Below are positions 37,659-47,834 of a stretch of DNA of 48,644 nt, piece after piece. Position 1 is the first letter of the stretch, and every line of letters begins with the position of its first letter. The DNA lies in assembly GCA_016718205.1 (NCBI GenBank), contig JADKEB010000007.1, positions 1-48,644 of the forward strand, given 5' to 3'. The position numbers were made by a program, and so were the translations under genes. The DNA is from Saprospiraceae bacterium (GTDB taxonomy: Bacteria > Bacteroidota > Bacteroidia > Chitinophagales > Saprospiraceae). The notes under the pieces are model-generated. The model did not search any database. It was not told the DNA's origin and saw only the letters and a program-made list of their open reading frames with translations.

Positions 37659-39196
37659 ATGAAACCTATAAAAACAATTGTATTTTTGGTATAGCAGTAT
37701 TGTTGGTACAATGCTCACTTATAGCCCAATCACAAGACAAGAGACCGAACATCATCATGATTTTTCGGACGATCACGCTTTGCAAGCCATCAGTGCATAC
37801 GGGAGCCCACATATAAAGACTCCTAATATAGATAGAATAGCATCAGAAGGCGCCATTTTCAAAAATACTTTTGTTACCAACTCTATCTGTGCGCCAAGTC
37901 GGGCAGTATTGCTAACAGGTAAATATAATCACATCAATGGTCAATACGATAATCGTAATGAAACCAAAATAAATACCGGTCAGGATATGTATCCTAAGCA
38001 CATGCAGCAACACGGATATCAGACAGCCTGGATCGGAAAATGGCATATCAATAACCTGCCACAATATTTTGATTACTGGAAGATCCTCCGGGGCAAGGGT
38101 TGTATTATAATCCTGATTTTATTCAGATGGATTCATCAAGAGTAAGAATAGATGGATATACAACGGATATCATCACGGAGCAAGCTATCGATTGGCTTGA
38201 TAAAGGAAGGGATAAAACCAAACCATTTAGCTTAGTGATAGGACACAAGGCACACTCACAGAGAGTGGCAGCCGGATACAAAGACCTTAATGCTTTTGAT
38301 GGCAAGCCCTTTGCTGTGCCGGATAACTTTTTGATGGCTATAAGGGAAGAAACGCCGCGGCACATCAAGATATGGAGGTTAAAAACCTGCGGTGGGATTG
38401 GGATTCTAAAGTAAACACTCAGGATCTGCCATTTGTAAAAAGAATGACTCCCGAACAAAGACAAGCCTGGAACCAATACTATGATACTGAGAATGCAAAG
38501 CTGGATACCAGCCGCATGACATCAAAAGAAATAGCCCTGTGGAAATATCAAAGATATATGCATGATTATATGGCATGTATATTATCGTTAGACAGAAATA
38601 TCAGGGAAAGTACTCGACTATCTGACCAAAAGGGCTTGGACAAAAACACCATTGTCATGTATTCATCAGATCAGGGATTTTATCTTGGTGAGCATGGCTG
38701 GTATGACAAAAGATTTATGTATGAGCAGTCACTTCGTGCACCATTTGTCATGAAATATCCGGGAGTGATTTCGCCAAAAACAGTGATTGAGGACATGGTG
38801 GTCAATATTGATTTTGCTCCAACACTACTGGATATAGCCGGAATAAAAGCGCCGGCCGACATGCAAGGGAAATCAGTGTTGCCATTGACACAAAGACCAA
38901 ACCTGTTAAAAGTTGGCGCAAAAGTATGTATTACCATTATTATGAATATCCTGATCCGCACAGAGTGCTGCCTCACCTCGGTATCAGGACGGAAAGATAT
39001 AAATTGATCTTATTTTTATGGAGATGGTAGTCATTCATGGGAATTATTTGATATAAAAATGACCTGATGAAATGCATAATATCTATGGGCAACCTTCAAA
39101 TAGAAAATTGACCAGTCAGCTTAAAAAGAATTAAACCAATTGATAATCCAATACAAGGACAAAGAGGGATTGAAGATTTTGGCAAAAGCACCATAA
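37659..39196 (+). CDS. second exported sulfatase (frameshifted)
   Basis: About 510 residues after correcting indels near 37684, 37760, 38090, 38340, 38905 and 39020. From the ATG at 37659: MKPIKTIVFGIAVLLVQ signal, RPNIIMIFSDDHALQAISAYG, SICAPSRAVLLTGKYNH (CxPSR, formylglycine Cys), TAWIGKWHINNLP, IVMYSSDQGFYLGEHGWYDK, MYEQSLRAPFVMKYPG and DFAPTLLDIAGI. The tail carries RTERYKLILFYG, then WELFDIKNDPDEMHNIYG, ending TAA at 39194-39196. It resembles the N-acetylglucosamine-6-/iduronate-type sulfatase subgroup rather than the first sulfatase. It starts four bases after the first sulfatase stop, so the two are co-transcribed. Confidence 0.88.
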
Positions 39197-39199
39197 AAG

Positions 39200-39568
39200 T
39201 CAAGAAATACCCGGAAAGAAGGCATCTTTGAAATGGGTGATGGCTGGATTTCTTTTTTTATCAAAAACGATAGAAATAATATCAAATCTAATGGCCCAAT
39301 CATGGTTTACTTTTTCCATATATCTGTTGGCGGCATCAATAATCAGATTTTCTTTATAGGCGGAAACGCTATCTTCGGGTTCACCAAAATAAGTATAGGA
39401 TTTGGATTTGACTTCTACGAAAACAAGTACGTCCTGATCTTTACAAATGATGTCAATTTCTGCCTTACTGAATCGCCAGTTTCGTTCCAGAATAGTATAT
39501 CCCAATCCCTGAAGAAAAGCTGTTGCAGTATCTTCACCCAAGAGACCTATAGTTTGTTGTCGTGCCAT
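39200..39568 (-). CDS. yraN: YraN/UPF0102 family nuclease-like protein
   Basis: A 122-residue protein of the restriction-endonuclease-like fold. MARQQTIGLLGEDTATAFLQ, then GYTILERNWRF, KAEIDIICKDQDVLVFVEVKS (D-x12-ExK-type core) and the closing RFDIISIVFD. The family is widespread and conserved; function unproven, possibly DNA processing. It converges with the sulfatase gene, the two stops being only a few bases apart, so no separate terminator is visible. Frame intact. Confidence 0.9.
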   Translation of the reverse strand: MARQQTIGLLGEDTATAFLQGLGYTILERNWRFSKAEIDIICKDQDVLVFVEVKSKSYTYFGEPEDSVSAYKENLIIDAANRYMEKVNHDWAIRFDIISIVFDKKRNPAITHFKDAFFPGIS

Positions 39569-39678
39569 ATAGTGTTACAAAATTAACATTTATCGATTAG
39601 TTTTGTATTTAAGTCAAAAAATAAAGTACATAGTTACAGAGATAATTGGCATCTTTGTGGATACAATTTCCAATTGAT

Positions 39679-40329
39679 ATGGTACACAACCTGTCTTTAA
39701 AAAACTCCATTGCCAATAAATATCTTGCTCAGTTAAGAGATGTCAATATTCAGAATAATCGGCTTCTTTTCAGGAAAAACATGCAAAGATTGGGTAATAT
39801 TTTTGCTTATGAAATCAGCAAACACCTGTCTTATCAAGAAATAGAAACAGAAACACCTCTCGGAATAGCCAAGTGTAAAGTACCTAATAATAGGATAGTA
39901 TTAGGCACAATACTTAGGGCTGGCCTTCCATTACACGAAGGATTGTTGGAATATTTTGATGATGCTAATAATGCTTTTGTGGCAGCATACCGCAAAAACC
40001 ATAAAGATGGTACCTTTGAAATACATATGGAATATATCACTTGTCCTGATCTGACCGGTGCGACGGTGATATTGACCGATCCAATGCTGGCCACCGGAGC
40101 ATCCATACAAAAGACAATCGAACATATGCAGGAATATGGAAAGTGGGATCAACTGCATATTGTATCAATTATAGCATCTTCTTTCGGCGTAGATTATGTA
40201 CGAAGATTGTATCCTGAAGCACACCTTTGGATGGCTGCAGAGGATGAAGAACTTACCGCCAAATCGTATATTGTACCCGGGCTTGGAGACGCAGGAGACC
40301 TTGCTTTCGGTAAAAAACTCCAGGAATAA
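39679..40329 (+). CDS. upp: uracil phosphoribosyltransferase
   Basis: Salvages uracil with PRPP to give UMP. A 216-residue protein from the ATG at 39679 (MVHNLSLKNSIANKYLAQLR); the reading frame extends to a TTG at 39646, which family length does not support. Motifs: RAGLPLHEGLLEYFDDA, the PRPP-binding loop VILTDPMLATGAS, and the uracil-binding end YIVPGLGDAGDLAFG. 17 bases before the rhomboid gene, in the same direction. Frame intact. Confidence 0.95.
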   Translation: MVHNLSLKNSIANKYLAQLRDVNIQNNRLLFRKNMQRLGNIFAYEISKHLSYQEIETETPLGIAKCKVPNNRIVLGTILRAGLPLHEGLLEYFDDANNAFVAAYRKNHKDGTFEIHMEYITCPDLTGATVILTDPMLATGASIQKTIEHMQEYGKWDQLHIVSIIASSFGVDYVRRLYPEAHLWMAAEDEELTAKSYIVPGLGDAGDLAFGKKLQE

Positions 40330-40346
40330 GAAAATCCAGTCTTATT

Positions 40347-40892
40347 ATGAAAATAAAATGGAATGCTCCGGTCGTTCTTACTTTTGCCTTGCTGTGTACA
40401 GGAATATATGTAGCTGACAAATTTATGTTAGGTAAGCTCATGCCGCTGTTTACAGTATACCCGTCTGTGGATTGGACAAATCCATTTTCTATCTTTAGCT
40501 TGGTGAGTCATGTAGCAGGGCATGCTTCCCTTGAACATCTACTTGGAAATCTGACTTTTATCCTTTTGTTAGGTCCTATCATTGAGGAGAAATATGGTCC
40601 TTCACGGTTGTTTTATATGATATTGATCACTGCCCTGATCACAGGATTAATCAATATTTTCTTTTTTCATACAGGTCTTATGGGAGCGAGTGGGGTAGTG
40701 TTCATGATGATTCTTCTGGTTTCGTTTACCAATGTCAATGCAGGAGAAATACCAGTTACATTTATATTGGTGGCATTATTATTTGTCGGGAAAGAACTGC
40801 TGCAAAGTGTAGAAGTCAATCAGATTGCCGAATCAGCACACATCATTGGTGGCTTATGTGGCAGTTTTTTTGGGTTTAAAGGAAGAACATAG
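40347..40892 (+). CDS. rhomboid-family intramembrane serine protease
   Basis: A 181-residue integral membrane protein with about six hydrophobic segments. Key residues: LVSHVAGHASLEHLLGNLTF (the H-x-H-N region of TM2), GASG with the nucleophile Ser (GLMGASGVVFMM), and the catalytic His in ESAHIIGGLCG of the last segment. Ser-His dyad complete, so active. Cleaves membrane-embedded substrates; targets unknown. Frame intact. Confidence 0.9.
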   Translation: MKIKWNAPVVLTFALLCTGIYVADKFMLGKLMPLFTVYPSVDWTNPFSIFSLVSHVAGHASLEHLLGNLTFILLLGPIIEEKYGPSRLFYMILITALITGLINIFFFHTGLMGASGVVFMMILLVSFTNVNAGEIPVTFILVALLFVGKELLQSVEVNQIAESAHIIGGLCGSFFGFKGRT

Positions 40893-40959
40893 GGCTCCCG
40901 AATGCACTTAATCAGAATAGAACACTCAGCGTTTTTTAAAACTCCAACATTTTAGGTGC

Positions 40960-41105
40960 TTTTCATTTTTTTTCGTACTGTGTTCGATTTTTTATCAAGT
41001 TTCGTTTGTTCGTCGTAGCTTTTAGCTACGATGCAATATATTAAGGCATCTTGCCTGAATCGCAAAAAAAAATTGATGATTTTTAATGTGATGCGAAAAA
41101 ATGAA
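40960..41105. repeat. hairpin-rich imperfect palindrome in an intergenic region
   Basis: Within the 600-base gene-free stretch 40893-41495. CGTAGCT-TTT-AGCTACG (41014-41030) is a perfect hairpin; AGGCA-TCT-TGCCT follows at ~41044-41057. Outer arms TTTCATTTTTT (40966 onward) and CGAAAAAATGAAA (~41093-41105) are complementary. It may be a degenerate MITE or an RNA structure. The remainder, up to cutC, is AT-rich with no recognisable feature. Confidence 0.35.
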
Positions 41106-41495
41106 ATACACCCAACATTTTTACCATTAACAAAGGTGTGATTGTGATTTAGATCATTATTCCAATCAATATTCTGGTCTATTAGATCAATGAGAAAATA
41201 ATTTGCGTCAGTATATCCACAAAATAAATTTTGTTATATGCCCGCCTACTTAAACTTAATTTTTATTTGGTAGTTTTGACTTATTTTATAGTAATAAAAA
41301 TTTACGAAATTGCGATTTTGTAGTATAAATTTGAATAACTACAAGACAAAGCTATATAAATAACTTTTTGTATTTAACTTTTTGTAGTTCTTACATTAAG
41401 TAAAACTATTTTGGTTTCATTTGGTTAGGGTTGATGTAATACTTCTTTGTGTTACCTCATTTTTTTACCCTTCAATATCGGATAAACCAAAGGCA

Positions 41496-42119
41496 ATGAT
41501 TAAAGAAGCATGTGTAGAAACTTATGAAGAATGTCTGAGCACCATAAAAAACGGAGCGGACCAGCTTGAAGTTTGTAGCCACATGGAACTTGATGGTTTG
41601 ACTCCTGATAAAAATCTCATCAAAAAACTTATCACTGCTTCTGACGTTCCCATAAAAGTGATGATACGGTCACGTGGTGGAAATTTCACCTATACCAGGC
41701 TGGAAATTTCGGAAATGGTGAAAACAATTAGATGGTTTAAAAAGCTTCCCATATCAGGTTTTGTGTTTGGCGCTTTGAAGCAAGATGCTCACGGAAATAG
41801 TATTATTGATTTACACGCAGTAAAAAAGATTTGCAGTACAGCGGCTCCTTTTCCTGTAACATTTCATAAGGCTATTGATCTGTGTGACAATATCATAGAA
41901 GAAGCAGAGAAGCTTAAGATATTTGCAAATGTCAGATTTATCCTGACTTCCGGTGGTCAAAGTACAGCTGAAGAAGGAGCAAATATATTAATAAAAATGC
42001 AGGATGCTCTCTTCCCGAAAATACAAATCATTGCTGCCGGAAAAGTAACAAGTCAAAACCTTGAAAGTCTCAAAGAAAGACTTGGAGTTGAATATTTTCA
42101 TGGAAGAAGGATAGTTTGA
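41496..42119 (+). CDS. cutC: CutC family protein
   Basis: A 207-residue TIM-barrel protein, from ATG 41496 (MIKEACVETYEECLSTIKNG); the frame extends upstream 25 codons to a non-conserved start. Motifs: GADQLEVCSHMELDGLTPD, VMIRSRGGNFTYT, GFVFGALKQDAHGNSIID, VTFHKAIDLCDN, RFILTSGGQSTAEEGA and the closing YFHGRRIV. Historically linked to copper homeostasis, though the activity is not well established. Frame intact. 42120-42320 downstream shows nothing recognisable. Confidence 0.9.
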   Translation: MIKEACVETYEECLSTIKNGADQLEVCSHMELDGLTPDKNLIKKLITASDVPIKVMIRSRGGNFTYTRLEISEMVKTIRWFKKLPISGFVFGALKQDAHGNSIIDLHAVKKICSTAAPFPVTFHKAIDLCDNIIEEAEKLKIFANVRFILTSGGQSTAEEGANILIKMQDALFPKIQIIAAGKVTSQNLESLKERLGVEYFHGRRIV

Positions 42120-42322
42120 TCATTCAAATCTACAATCGATTATGCATTCGTTTTTCGTTTTCACTTGAAGTTACCCGCATCGCTTGTTAGCCAGTCGCAA
42201 TTGCTTTGGATACAGGGTTTTCTTTTTTTTGATTTTCGGTCTGTTTACTACAGATTATTTTAAATGGTCTGTATTTAACTTTCAGGGCTGCAAGTTGGGC
42301 TTCTAGATTTTTAGTCATTCCC

Positions 42323-42372
42323 TAAAAAAACAAAAACCGGGTGAGAATGCATTATCCCAACCGGTTCTGTTT
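42323..42372 (-). terminator. Rho-independent terminator of the ilv operon
   Basis: Read on the minus strand, AACCGG-x-TGGGA pairs with TCTCA-x-CCGGTT (12-position stem, one mismatch and one G-U, plus-strand arms 42335-42346 and 42355-42366) and ends in a T-run (the A-run at 42324-42330 on plus). It lies just after the ilvC stop. Confidence 0.8.
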
Positions 42373-42394
42373 TTGGTAATTTGTTTGTTAATCC

Positions 42395-43438
42395 TTATGC
42401 TTTAGGTCTCAGGCTTCTGACCACTTTACCAGCTTGCCACATTTCTGAATCTCTTAGTTCTTTCAATTCAGCTTCAAGTTTTACTCTGTAATCAGGTTGA
42501 GAATTGGTATCGATAGACCTTTGTGCTTCGTTTCCTGTAGCCACACTATTGTAAAGATCTGCAAATACCGGTGCTACTGCATCTCTGAATTTGTTTTTCC
42601 AGTCCAGTGCACCTCTTTGAGCTGTGGTACTACAGTTGGCATACATCCAGTCCATACCATTTTCTGCTACTAATGGCATGAGTGATTCAGTCAGTTCTTC
42701 CACAGTCTCATTAAATGCTTCTGAAGGGCTGTGACCATTTTTGCGTAGCACATTGTACTGAGCTTCAAAGATACCCTGAATAGCGCCCATTAGTGTGCCG
42801 CGTTCGCCAGTAAGATCACTGAAAACTTCTTTTCTAAAGTCAGTTTCAAATAGGTAACCGGATCCTATACCAATACCAAGAGCAATGACTCTTTCCTTGG
42901 CTCTTCCTGTAGCATCCTGAAAAATAGCATAGCTGGAGTTGAGTCCTTTGCCTGCAAGGAATAATCTACGCAGACTTGTTCCCGATCCTTTGGGTGCTGC
43001 GAGGATTACATCAATATCTGTTGGTGGGATGATGCCTGTTCTTTCCTTGTATGTCACGCCAAAGCCGTGAGAAAAGTACAATGCTTTGCCTGTAGTCAGA
43101 TATGGTTTTAATACTGGCCAGACCGCTATCTGTGCCGCATCTGACAATAAATACTGAATGATGGTACCTCTTTGTGCTGCTTCTTCGATTGAGAACAATG
43201 TTTCTCCAGGAACCCAACCATCTCTGACGGCTTTATCCCAGGTAGAAGAGTCTTTTCTCTGACCGATGATTACATTGATGCCATTATCTCTGAGATTCAT
43301 AGCTTGTCCCGGACCTTGTACTCCATAGCCGATGATGGCTACTGTCTCGTCCTTGAGTATTTCTCTTGCTTTTTCAAGTGGAAATTCATCACGGGTGACT
43401 ACATTTTCTAATGTTCCTCCAAAATTTAATTGAGCCAT
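42395..43438 (-). CDS. ilvC: ketol-acid reductoisomerase
   Basis: The second step of valine/isoleucine synthesis: isomerisation and NADPH reduction of acetolactate or acetohydroxybutyrate. 347 residues. The Rossmann motif is AIIGYGVQGPGQAMNLRDNG (near residue 35). LYFSHGFGVTY, IDVILAAPKGSGTSLRRLFL, SDLTGERGTLMGAIQGIFEA (metal-binding Asp/Glu) and LMPLVAENGMDWMYANCSTTA with GALDW complete the core. Last gene of ilvD-B-N-C, 76 bases after ilvN. Frame intact. Confidence 0.96.
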   Translation of the reverse strand: MAQLNFGGTLENVVTRDEFPLEKAREILKDETVAIIGYGVQGPGQAMNLRDNGINVIIGQRKDSSTWDKAVRDGWVPGETLFSIEEAAQRGTIIQYLLSDAAQIAVWPVLKPYLTTGKALYFSHGFGVTYKERTGIIPPTDIDVILAAPKGSGTSLRRLFLAGKGLNSSYAIFQDATGRAKERVIALGIGIGSGYLFETDFRKEVFSDLTGERGTLMGAIQGIFEAQYNVLRKNGHSPSEAFNETVEELTESLMPLVAENGMDWMYANCSTTAQRGALDWKNKFRDAVAPVFADLYNSVATGNEAQRSIDTNSQPDYRVKLEAELKELRDSEMWQAGKVVRSLRPKA

Positions 43439-43514
43439 TTTTTATTAATTACGTATTTAAAATTAAGAATTACAAATGATATTATTTTTAAAAGTTTTTA
43501 GCCGGGGATAAAAA

Positions 43515-44039
43515 TTATTCCAGCCCTTCTATAGATTTAAGATAATTTTTCAATCTTTCCATAGGTTTTACGATTGCGACACGGCCGGAACGTACAAATT
43601 CATAGATGCCTACTTCCCTGAGCTCATTGAGCAGCGCTTCTGTTTCGGTTCTGTGTCCTGTTTTTTCTATGACAATATATTCTTTTTCTATTGACAGTAT
43701 TCTTGCGTTGTGCCTTCTGATCATCTTTTCTACACTATCTCCGTCATAAAAAGCTTCTGTGGGTACTTTATAAAGGGCTATTTCCTGATGAATAATCTGA
43801 CTGTTGTCATAGTAAAATGCTTTGAGCACATCCACCTGCTTTTCGATCTGATCGGTCAGTTTACGTACCTGATCTTCTTCCAGTACCACCATGATCGTAA
43901 ATCGGTAGATGCCCTCCATCGAAGAAGGAGACACCGTGATACTTTTGATATCAAAGTGGCGTCTGGTGATGATAGCAATGACGCGACTCAGGATGCCTGT
44001 TTTATCTTCAGTGAATACTGTAAGTGTATATTCCTGCAT
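43515..44039 (-). CDS. ilvN: acetolactate synthase small (regulatory) subunit
   Basis: A 174-residue regulatory subunit with an N-terminal ACT domain (MQEYTLTVFTEDKTGILSRV, then AIITRRHFDIKSITVSPSS) that binds valine in relatives. The C-terminal ALS_ss domain has EKEYIVIEKTGHRTETEALL and FVRSGRVAIVKPMERLKNYL. It stimulates the catalytic subunit and gives feedback inhibition. It starts 19 bases after ilvB. Frame intact. Confidence 0.93.
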   Translation of the reverse strand: MQEYTLTVFTEDKTGILSRVIAIITRRHFDIKSITVSPSSMEGIYRFTIMVVLEEDQVRKLTDQIEKQVDVLKAFYYDNSQIIHQEIALYKVPTEAFYDGDSVEKMIRRHNARILSIEKEYIVIEKTGHRTETEALLNELREVGIYEFVRSGRVAIVKPMERLKNYLKSIEGLE

Positions 44040-44058
44040 TTCTGTTTATTAATTTGGG

Positions 44059-45792
44059 TTATTCCAATACGATTTCGTCTACAGCTTTTCCGGACGCGAT
44101 CATTGGAAATACATTATCTTCCTTTTCGACCATGACATGTAGCAGAAACGCACCATCATAGTCGAGCATTTCTTTTACTGATGATTCAAGTTCTGACGCC
44201 TTGGTTACTTTTTAGCTTTTACCCCAAAACCTTCCGGAAATCATGCAGAAATTTGGATTTTTGAGTTCGACGGAAGAATATCTCCTTTCAAAAAACAACT
44301 CCTGCCACTGACGTACCATTCCTAAAAATTCATTATCAAGGATGATAATCTTTACCTGTACATCCCACTGAGAGCATACTCCCAACTCCTGAAGGGTCAT
44401 TTGAAATCCGCCATCACCCACAAAAGCAAGTACCGTTTTATCTGGTGCTCCGAACTTAGCGCCTATAGCTGCCGGCAGGCCGTAACCCATAGTACCGGCA
44501 CCACCGGATGATACCCACTGATCATGACCGAGCCATTCATAATATCTTGCCGTAGCCATCTGATGCTGGCCCACATCGGTAGCAACAATAGCCTTACCTT
44601 GTGTTTGCCTTGATATTTCTCTGATCACTCTGGCCATAGTGAGTGACTTGCCTTCTGATGTATCCAAATCCCTTTTGATGACTTTTTCAAATTCTTTATC
44701 ATAAAGTGCGTCAAACTCAGCATACCATTCCGGATATTGTTTTTTATTGACCAATGGCAATAATGCTTCGAGGGCATCATTGGCATCAGCGTGGAGGGCG
44801 ACATCGGCCATGACATTTTTGTTGATCTCTGCCGGATCAATCTCTATATGTATCACTTTGGCTTGCTTTGCATATTTCGATAGATTTCCAGTGACTCTGT
44901 CATCAAAACGCATACCGATAGCAATGAGAAGATCGCATGAATTGGTCAGCATATTGGGTGCAAGGTTGCCATGCATGCCGAGCATACCTTGATTCAACTT
45001 ATGGTCTGAAGATAGTGCAGAAAGTCCATGAACCGTACTCGCTGATGGGATACCTGTTTTTCGACAAACACTTTGAAAGTTTCCTGAGCGTGCGCGATAT
45101 GAATTCCGTGTCCGGCGAGGATGAGCGGTTTTTCGCCTTGTTGATCAGTTCAGCCGCCTTTGCTACACTTTTCTGATTGATCACAGGTTTAGGATGATAG
45201 GATCTGATGACAGGTTTTTTTGATATTCAAAATAAGCTTCTTCTACCTGTGCGTTTTTTGTAATATCGATCAGTACGGGACCAGGTCTTCCGGAATTTGC
45301 AACATAAAAAGCCTTGGAGATGGCATAACTTATTTCAGACGCATTTGTAACCTGAAAATTCCATTTTGTCACGGCATTACTGCAGGCAATGACATCCACC
45401 TCCTGAAAAGCATCAGATCCGAGCAAATGTGCAAAAACCTGACCTGTGATACAGACCAAAGGAGTAGAATCCATCAAAGCATCAGCCAGTCCGGTGATAA
45501 GGTTGGTCGCGCCGGGTCCTGAAGTGGCAAAAACTACTCCCGGTCTTCTGGTCACTCTTGCCATCCCTTCAGCGGCGTGGATGGCTCCCTGCTCATGACG
45601 GGTCAGAATGTGGGTTAATTTATCTTCAAAATGAAACAATGCATCATAAATAGGCATAATAGCTCCACCCGGATATCCAAATATGGTTTGCACATCTTCT
45701 TCCAGCAGGCATCTCATCACAATTTCTGATCCTGTGATTTTGATCTTATGTTTTATGATCTCTGCATTTGATTTTACTTCTAATACTTCCAT
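44059..45792 (-). CDS. ilvB: acetolactate synthase large (catalytic) subunit (frameshifted)
   Basis: A ThDP-dependent enzyme condensing two pyruvates, or pyruvate with 2-oxobutyrate. About 575 residues once indels near 45185, 45110, 45050, 45000 and 44213 are corrected. Order: VQTIFGYPGGAIMPIYDAL, RHEQGAIHAAEGMAR (catalytic Glu), VFATSGPGATNLITG, the FAD/middle domain with LITNSCDLLIAIGMRFDDRV-like sequence and HIEIDPAEINKNV, the ThDP motif FVGDGGFQMTLQELG with ILDNEFLGMVRQWQ, and the C-terminal end DGAFLLHVMVEKEDNVFPMI closing at 44059. Sits 27 bases after ilvD. Motifs are complete, so probably functional in the organism. Confidence 0.93.
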
Positions 45793-45819
45793 GGTAATTA
45801 GGTTTATGGAATTAAAAAA

Positions 45820-47484
45820 TCAACAAGTGATGCAACCCTCGGTAGCTGAAGCAACAGTTTGTCTGTATTTTTTCAGAAAACCTTTTAAAACTGCGTCAGG
45901 TTTTTGCCATGCTGCTCTTCTGGATGCAAATTCCACTTCTGAAACGTCAGCAGAAAGGATGTTGCTCACTGCGTCAATGGTGATAATATCTCCATCTTGT
46001 ACCAATGCGATATTGCCTCCGTCATAGGCTTCAGGTGTGATGTGTCCCACTACAAACCCATGAGTACCTCCTGAAAATCGACCATCAGTAATCAAGGCTA
46101 CATTTTTTCCTAAACCTGCTCCCATGATCAAAGAGGTGGGTTTGAGCATCTCGGGCATACCCGGTCCGCCTTTAGGACCACAATATCTTATCACAATGAC
46201 ATTGCCTGCATTGATTTCTTTGTTCTGAATACCTCTGTTGGCGTCTTCTTCAGAGTCATATACTTTAGCTGTACCTGTGAATACTTCACCTTCTTTTCCG
46301 GTAATTTTTGCTACCGAACCCTGTGAAGCCAGATTTCCGTATAAGATCTGAATATGACCAGTAGGTTTGACCGGTTGTGATACTGGAAAAATGATGGATT
46401 GTTCGCTTCCGACAGTTTGTACGTTTTCAAGATTTTCAGTGATATTTTTACCTGTCACGGTCATCTGCGATCCATCCAGCATCCCTTCATTGAGCATCAT
46501 TTTCATAACCGCCGGTATGCCCCCTACATTATGCAGATCCTGCATGACATATTTGCCACTTGGTTTCAGATCAGCAAGGAAGGGAGTATCGTTGCTCCAT
46601 CGCTGAAAATCATCTATACTGAAAGGAATTTCAAAAGCATGTGCCACGGCCACCAGGTGTAGAACAGCATTGGTGCTACCACCAAGCACTGTGATCAGCC
46701 TTACTGCATTTTCTATGGACTTTATATTGACAATATCCCGGGGTTTCAGGTCTATCTCAAGCAAATGCCTGATAGCTTTTCCTAGATGGGCACATTCGTC
46801 TGTTTTATTTTTACTGATAGCGGGATTGGAAGAACCATATGGTAGTGACATGCCCAGTGCTTCTATAGCAGATGCCATTGTATTGGCAGTGTACATACCA
46901 CCACAGGCACCCGGACCCGGGCAAGCTTTCAGAACCACTTGTTCAAAAGTTTCCTGATTTATTTCACCACTTAGTTTTTGGCCCAATGCTTCAAAAGCAG
47001 AAACCACATCCAGATCTTTGCCTGCATGACATCCCGGAGCTATGGTACCTCCATATACAAGTATACCCGGTCTGTTGAGTCTTCCGAGGGCCATCAATGC
47101 ACCAGGCATATTTTTATCACATCCTACCACTGCGATCAGTCCGTCATACCACTGAGCGGATACTACCGTCTCTATTGAGTCAGCTATAATGTCTCTGGAT
47201 GGCAGTGAAAAACGCATCCCTGCAGTTCCCATAGAAATACCATCACTCACACCTATTGTGTGAAATATGAGACCTATCAAATCAGTCGCATTGACACTTT
47301 TTTTGATGTCTTTTGCCAGATCATTGAGATGCATATTGCATGGATTACCATCCCAACCGGTACTGGCAATACCGATCTGTGGCTTCTTCAGGTCTTCTAC
47401 AGTAAGTCCTATAGCATGAAGCATAGCCTGAGCTGCCGGTTGTGTAGGGTCCTGAGTTACATGTTTGCTGAATTTATTAAGCAT
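45820..47484 (-). CDS. ilvD: dihydroxy-acid dehydratase
   Basis: Dehydrates dihydroxy-isovalerate and -methylvalerate in valine/isoleucine synthesis. 554 residues, the usual length. Fe-S ligands lie in VVGCDKNMPGALMAL and KACPGPGACGGMYTANTMAS, with the N-terminal GWDGNPCNMHLNDLA region. Further marks: STNAVLHLVAVAHAFEI, VIRYCGPKGGPGMPEM and ALITDGRFSGGTHGFVVGHI. First gene of the ilv operon; the promoter should lie in 47485-47600. Frame intact. Confidence 0.96.
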   Translation of the reverse strand: MLNKFSKHVTQDPTQPAAQAMLHAIGLTVEDLKKPQIGIASTGWDGNPCNMHLNDLAKDIKKSVNATDLIGLIFHTIGVSDGISMGTAGMRFSLPSRDIIADSIETVVSAQWYDGLIAVVGCDKNMPGALMALGRLNRPGILVYGGTIAPGCHAGKDLDVVSAFEALGQKLSGEINQETFEQVVLKACPGPGACGGMYTANTMASAIEALGMSLPYGSSNPAISKNKTDECAHLGKAIRHLLEIDLKPRDIVNIKSIENAVRLITVLGGSTNAVLHLVAVAHAFEIPFSIDDFQRWSNDTPFLADLKPSGKYVMQDLHNVGGIPAVMKMMLNEGMLDGSQMTVTGKNITENLENVQTVGSEQSIIFPVSQPVKPTGHIQILYGNLASQGSVAKITGKEGEVFTGTAKVYDSEEDANRGIQNKEINAGNVIVIRYCGPKGGPGMPEMLKPTSLIMGAGLGKNVALITDGRFSGGTHGFVVGHITPEAYDGGNIALVQDGDIITIDAVSNILSADVSEVEFASRRAAWQKPDAVLKGFLKKYRQTVASATEGCITC

Positions 47485-47623
47485 AAAGCGGTTAATGGTT
47501 TTTTAAGTATTTCTTATTTTGGAGTGTAAAGATAGCCTTACAATGCCCATACTATGATCAATTTTGTAAAATCGTTACAACTTTCAAAAAGCATCAACGG
47601 GTTTTATAACATTGATAATCAAT

Positions 47624-47655
47624 TATATAGATACTTTGTCTTTACTATCTATATA
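47624..47655. repeat. perfect 10-bp inverted repeat upstream of ilvD
   Basis: TATATAGATA (47624-47633) and TATCTATATA (47646-47655) are exact complements around a 12-base spacer. They lie in the 350-base gap between ilvD and the rhomboid gene, 140 bases upstream of the ilvD start. It could be an operator or an unrelated hairpin. The rest of 47485-47834 shows nothing else I can name. Confidence 0.3.
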
Positions 47656-47834
47656 GTGTATTCATTGCGGTCAAACGGCTTTCACAAATCTTTGTTGCCC
47701 GCATTCAAGTCATTACTTTCTCTCAAAAGAGACTCATAATAGCGTTCAATTTTTGTTTTTTCAAAGATATCTCTGGGGAGAAAATAACTTTTTGAAGACG
47801 GATCATTTGACCAGGTGATTCGTGAAACTGCTTC

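Noticed and set aside
43710..47529. Plus-strand frames opposite ilvN, ilvB and ilvD
   Set aside because: Antisense shadows of well-supported ilv genes.
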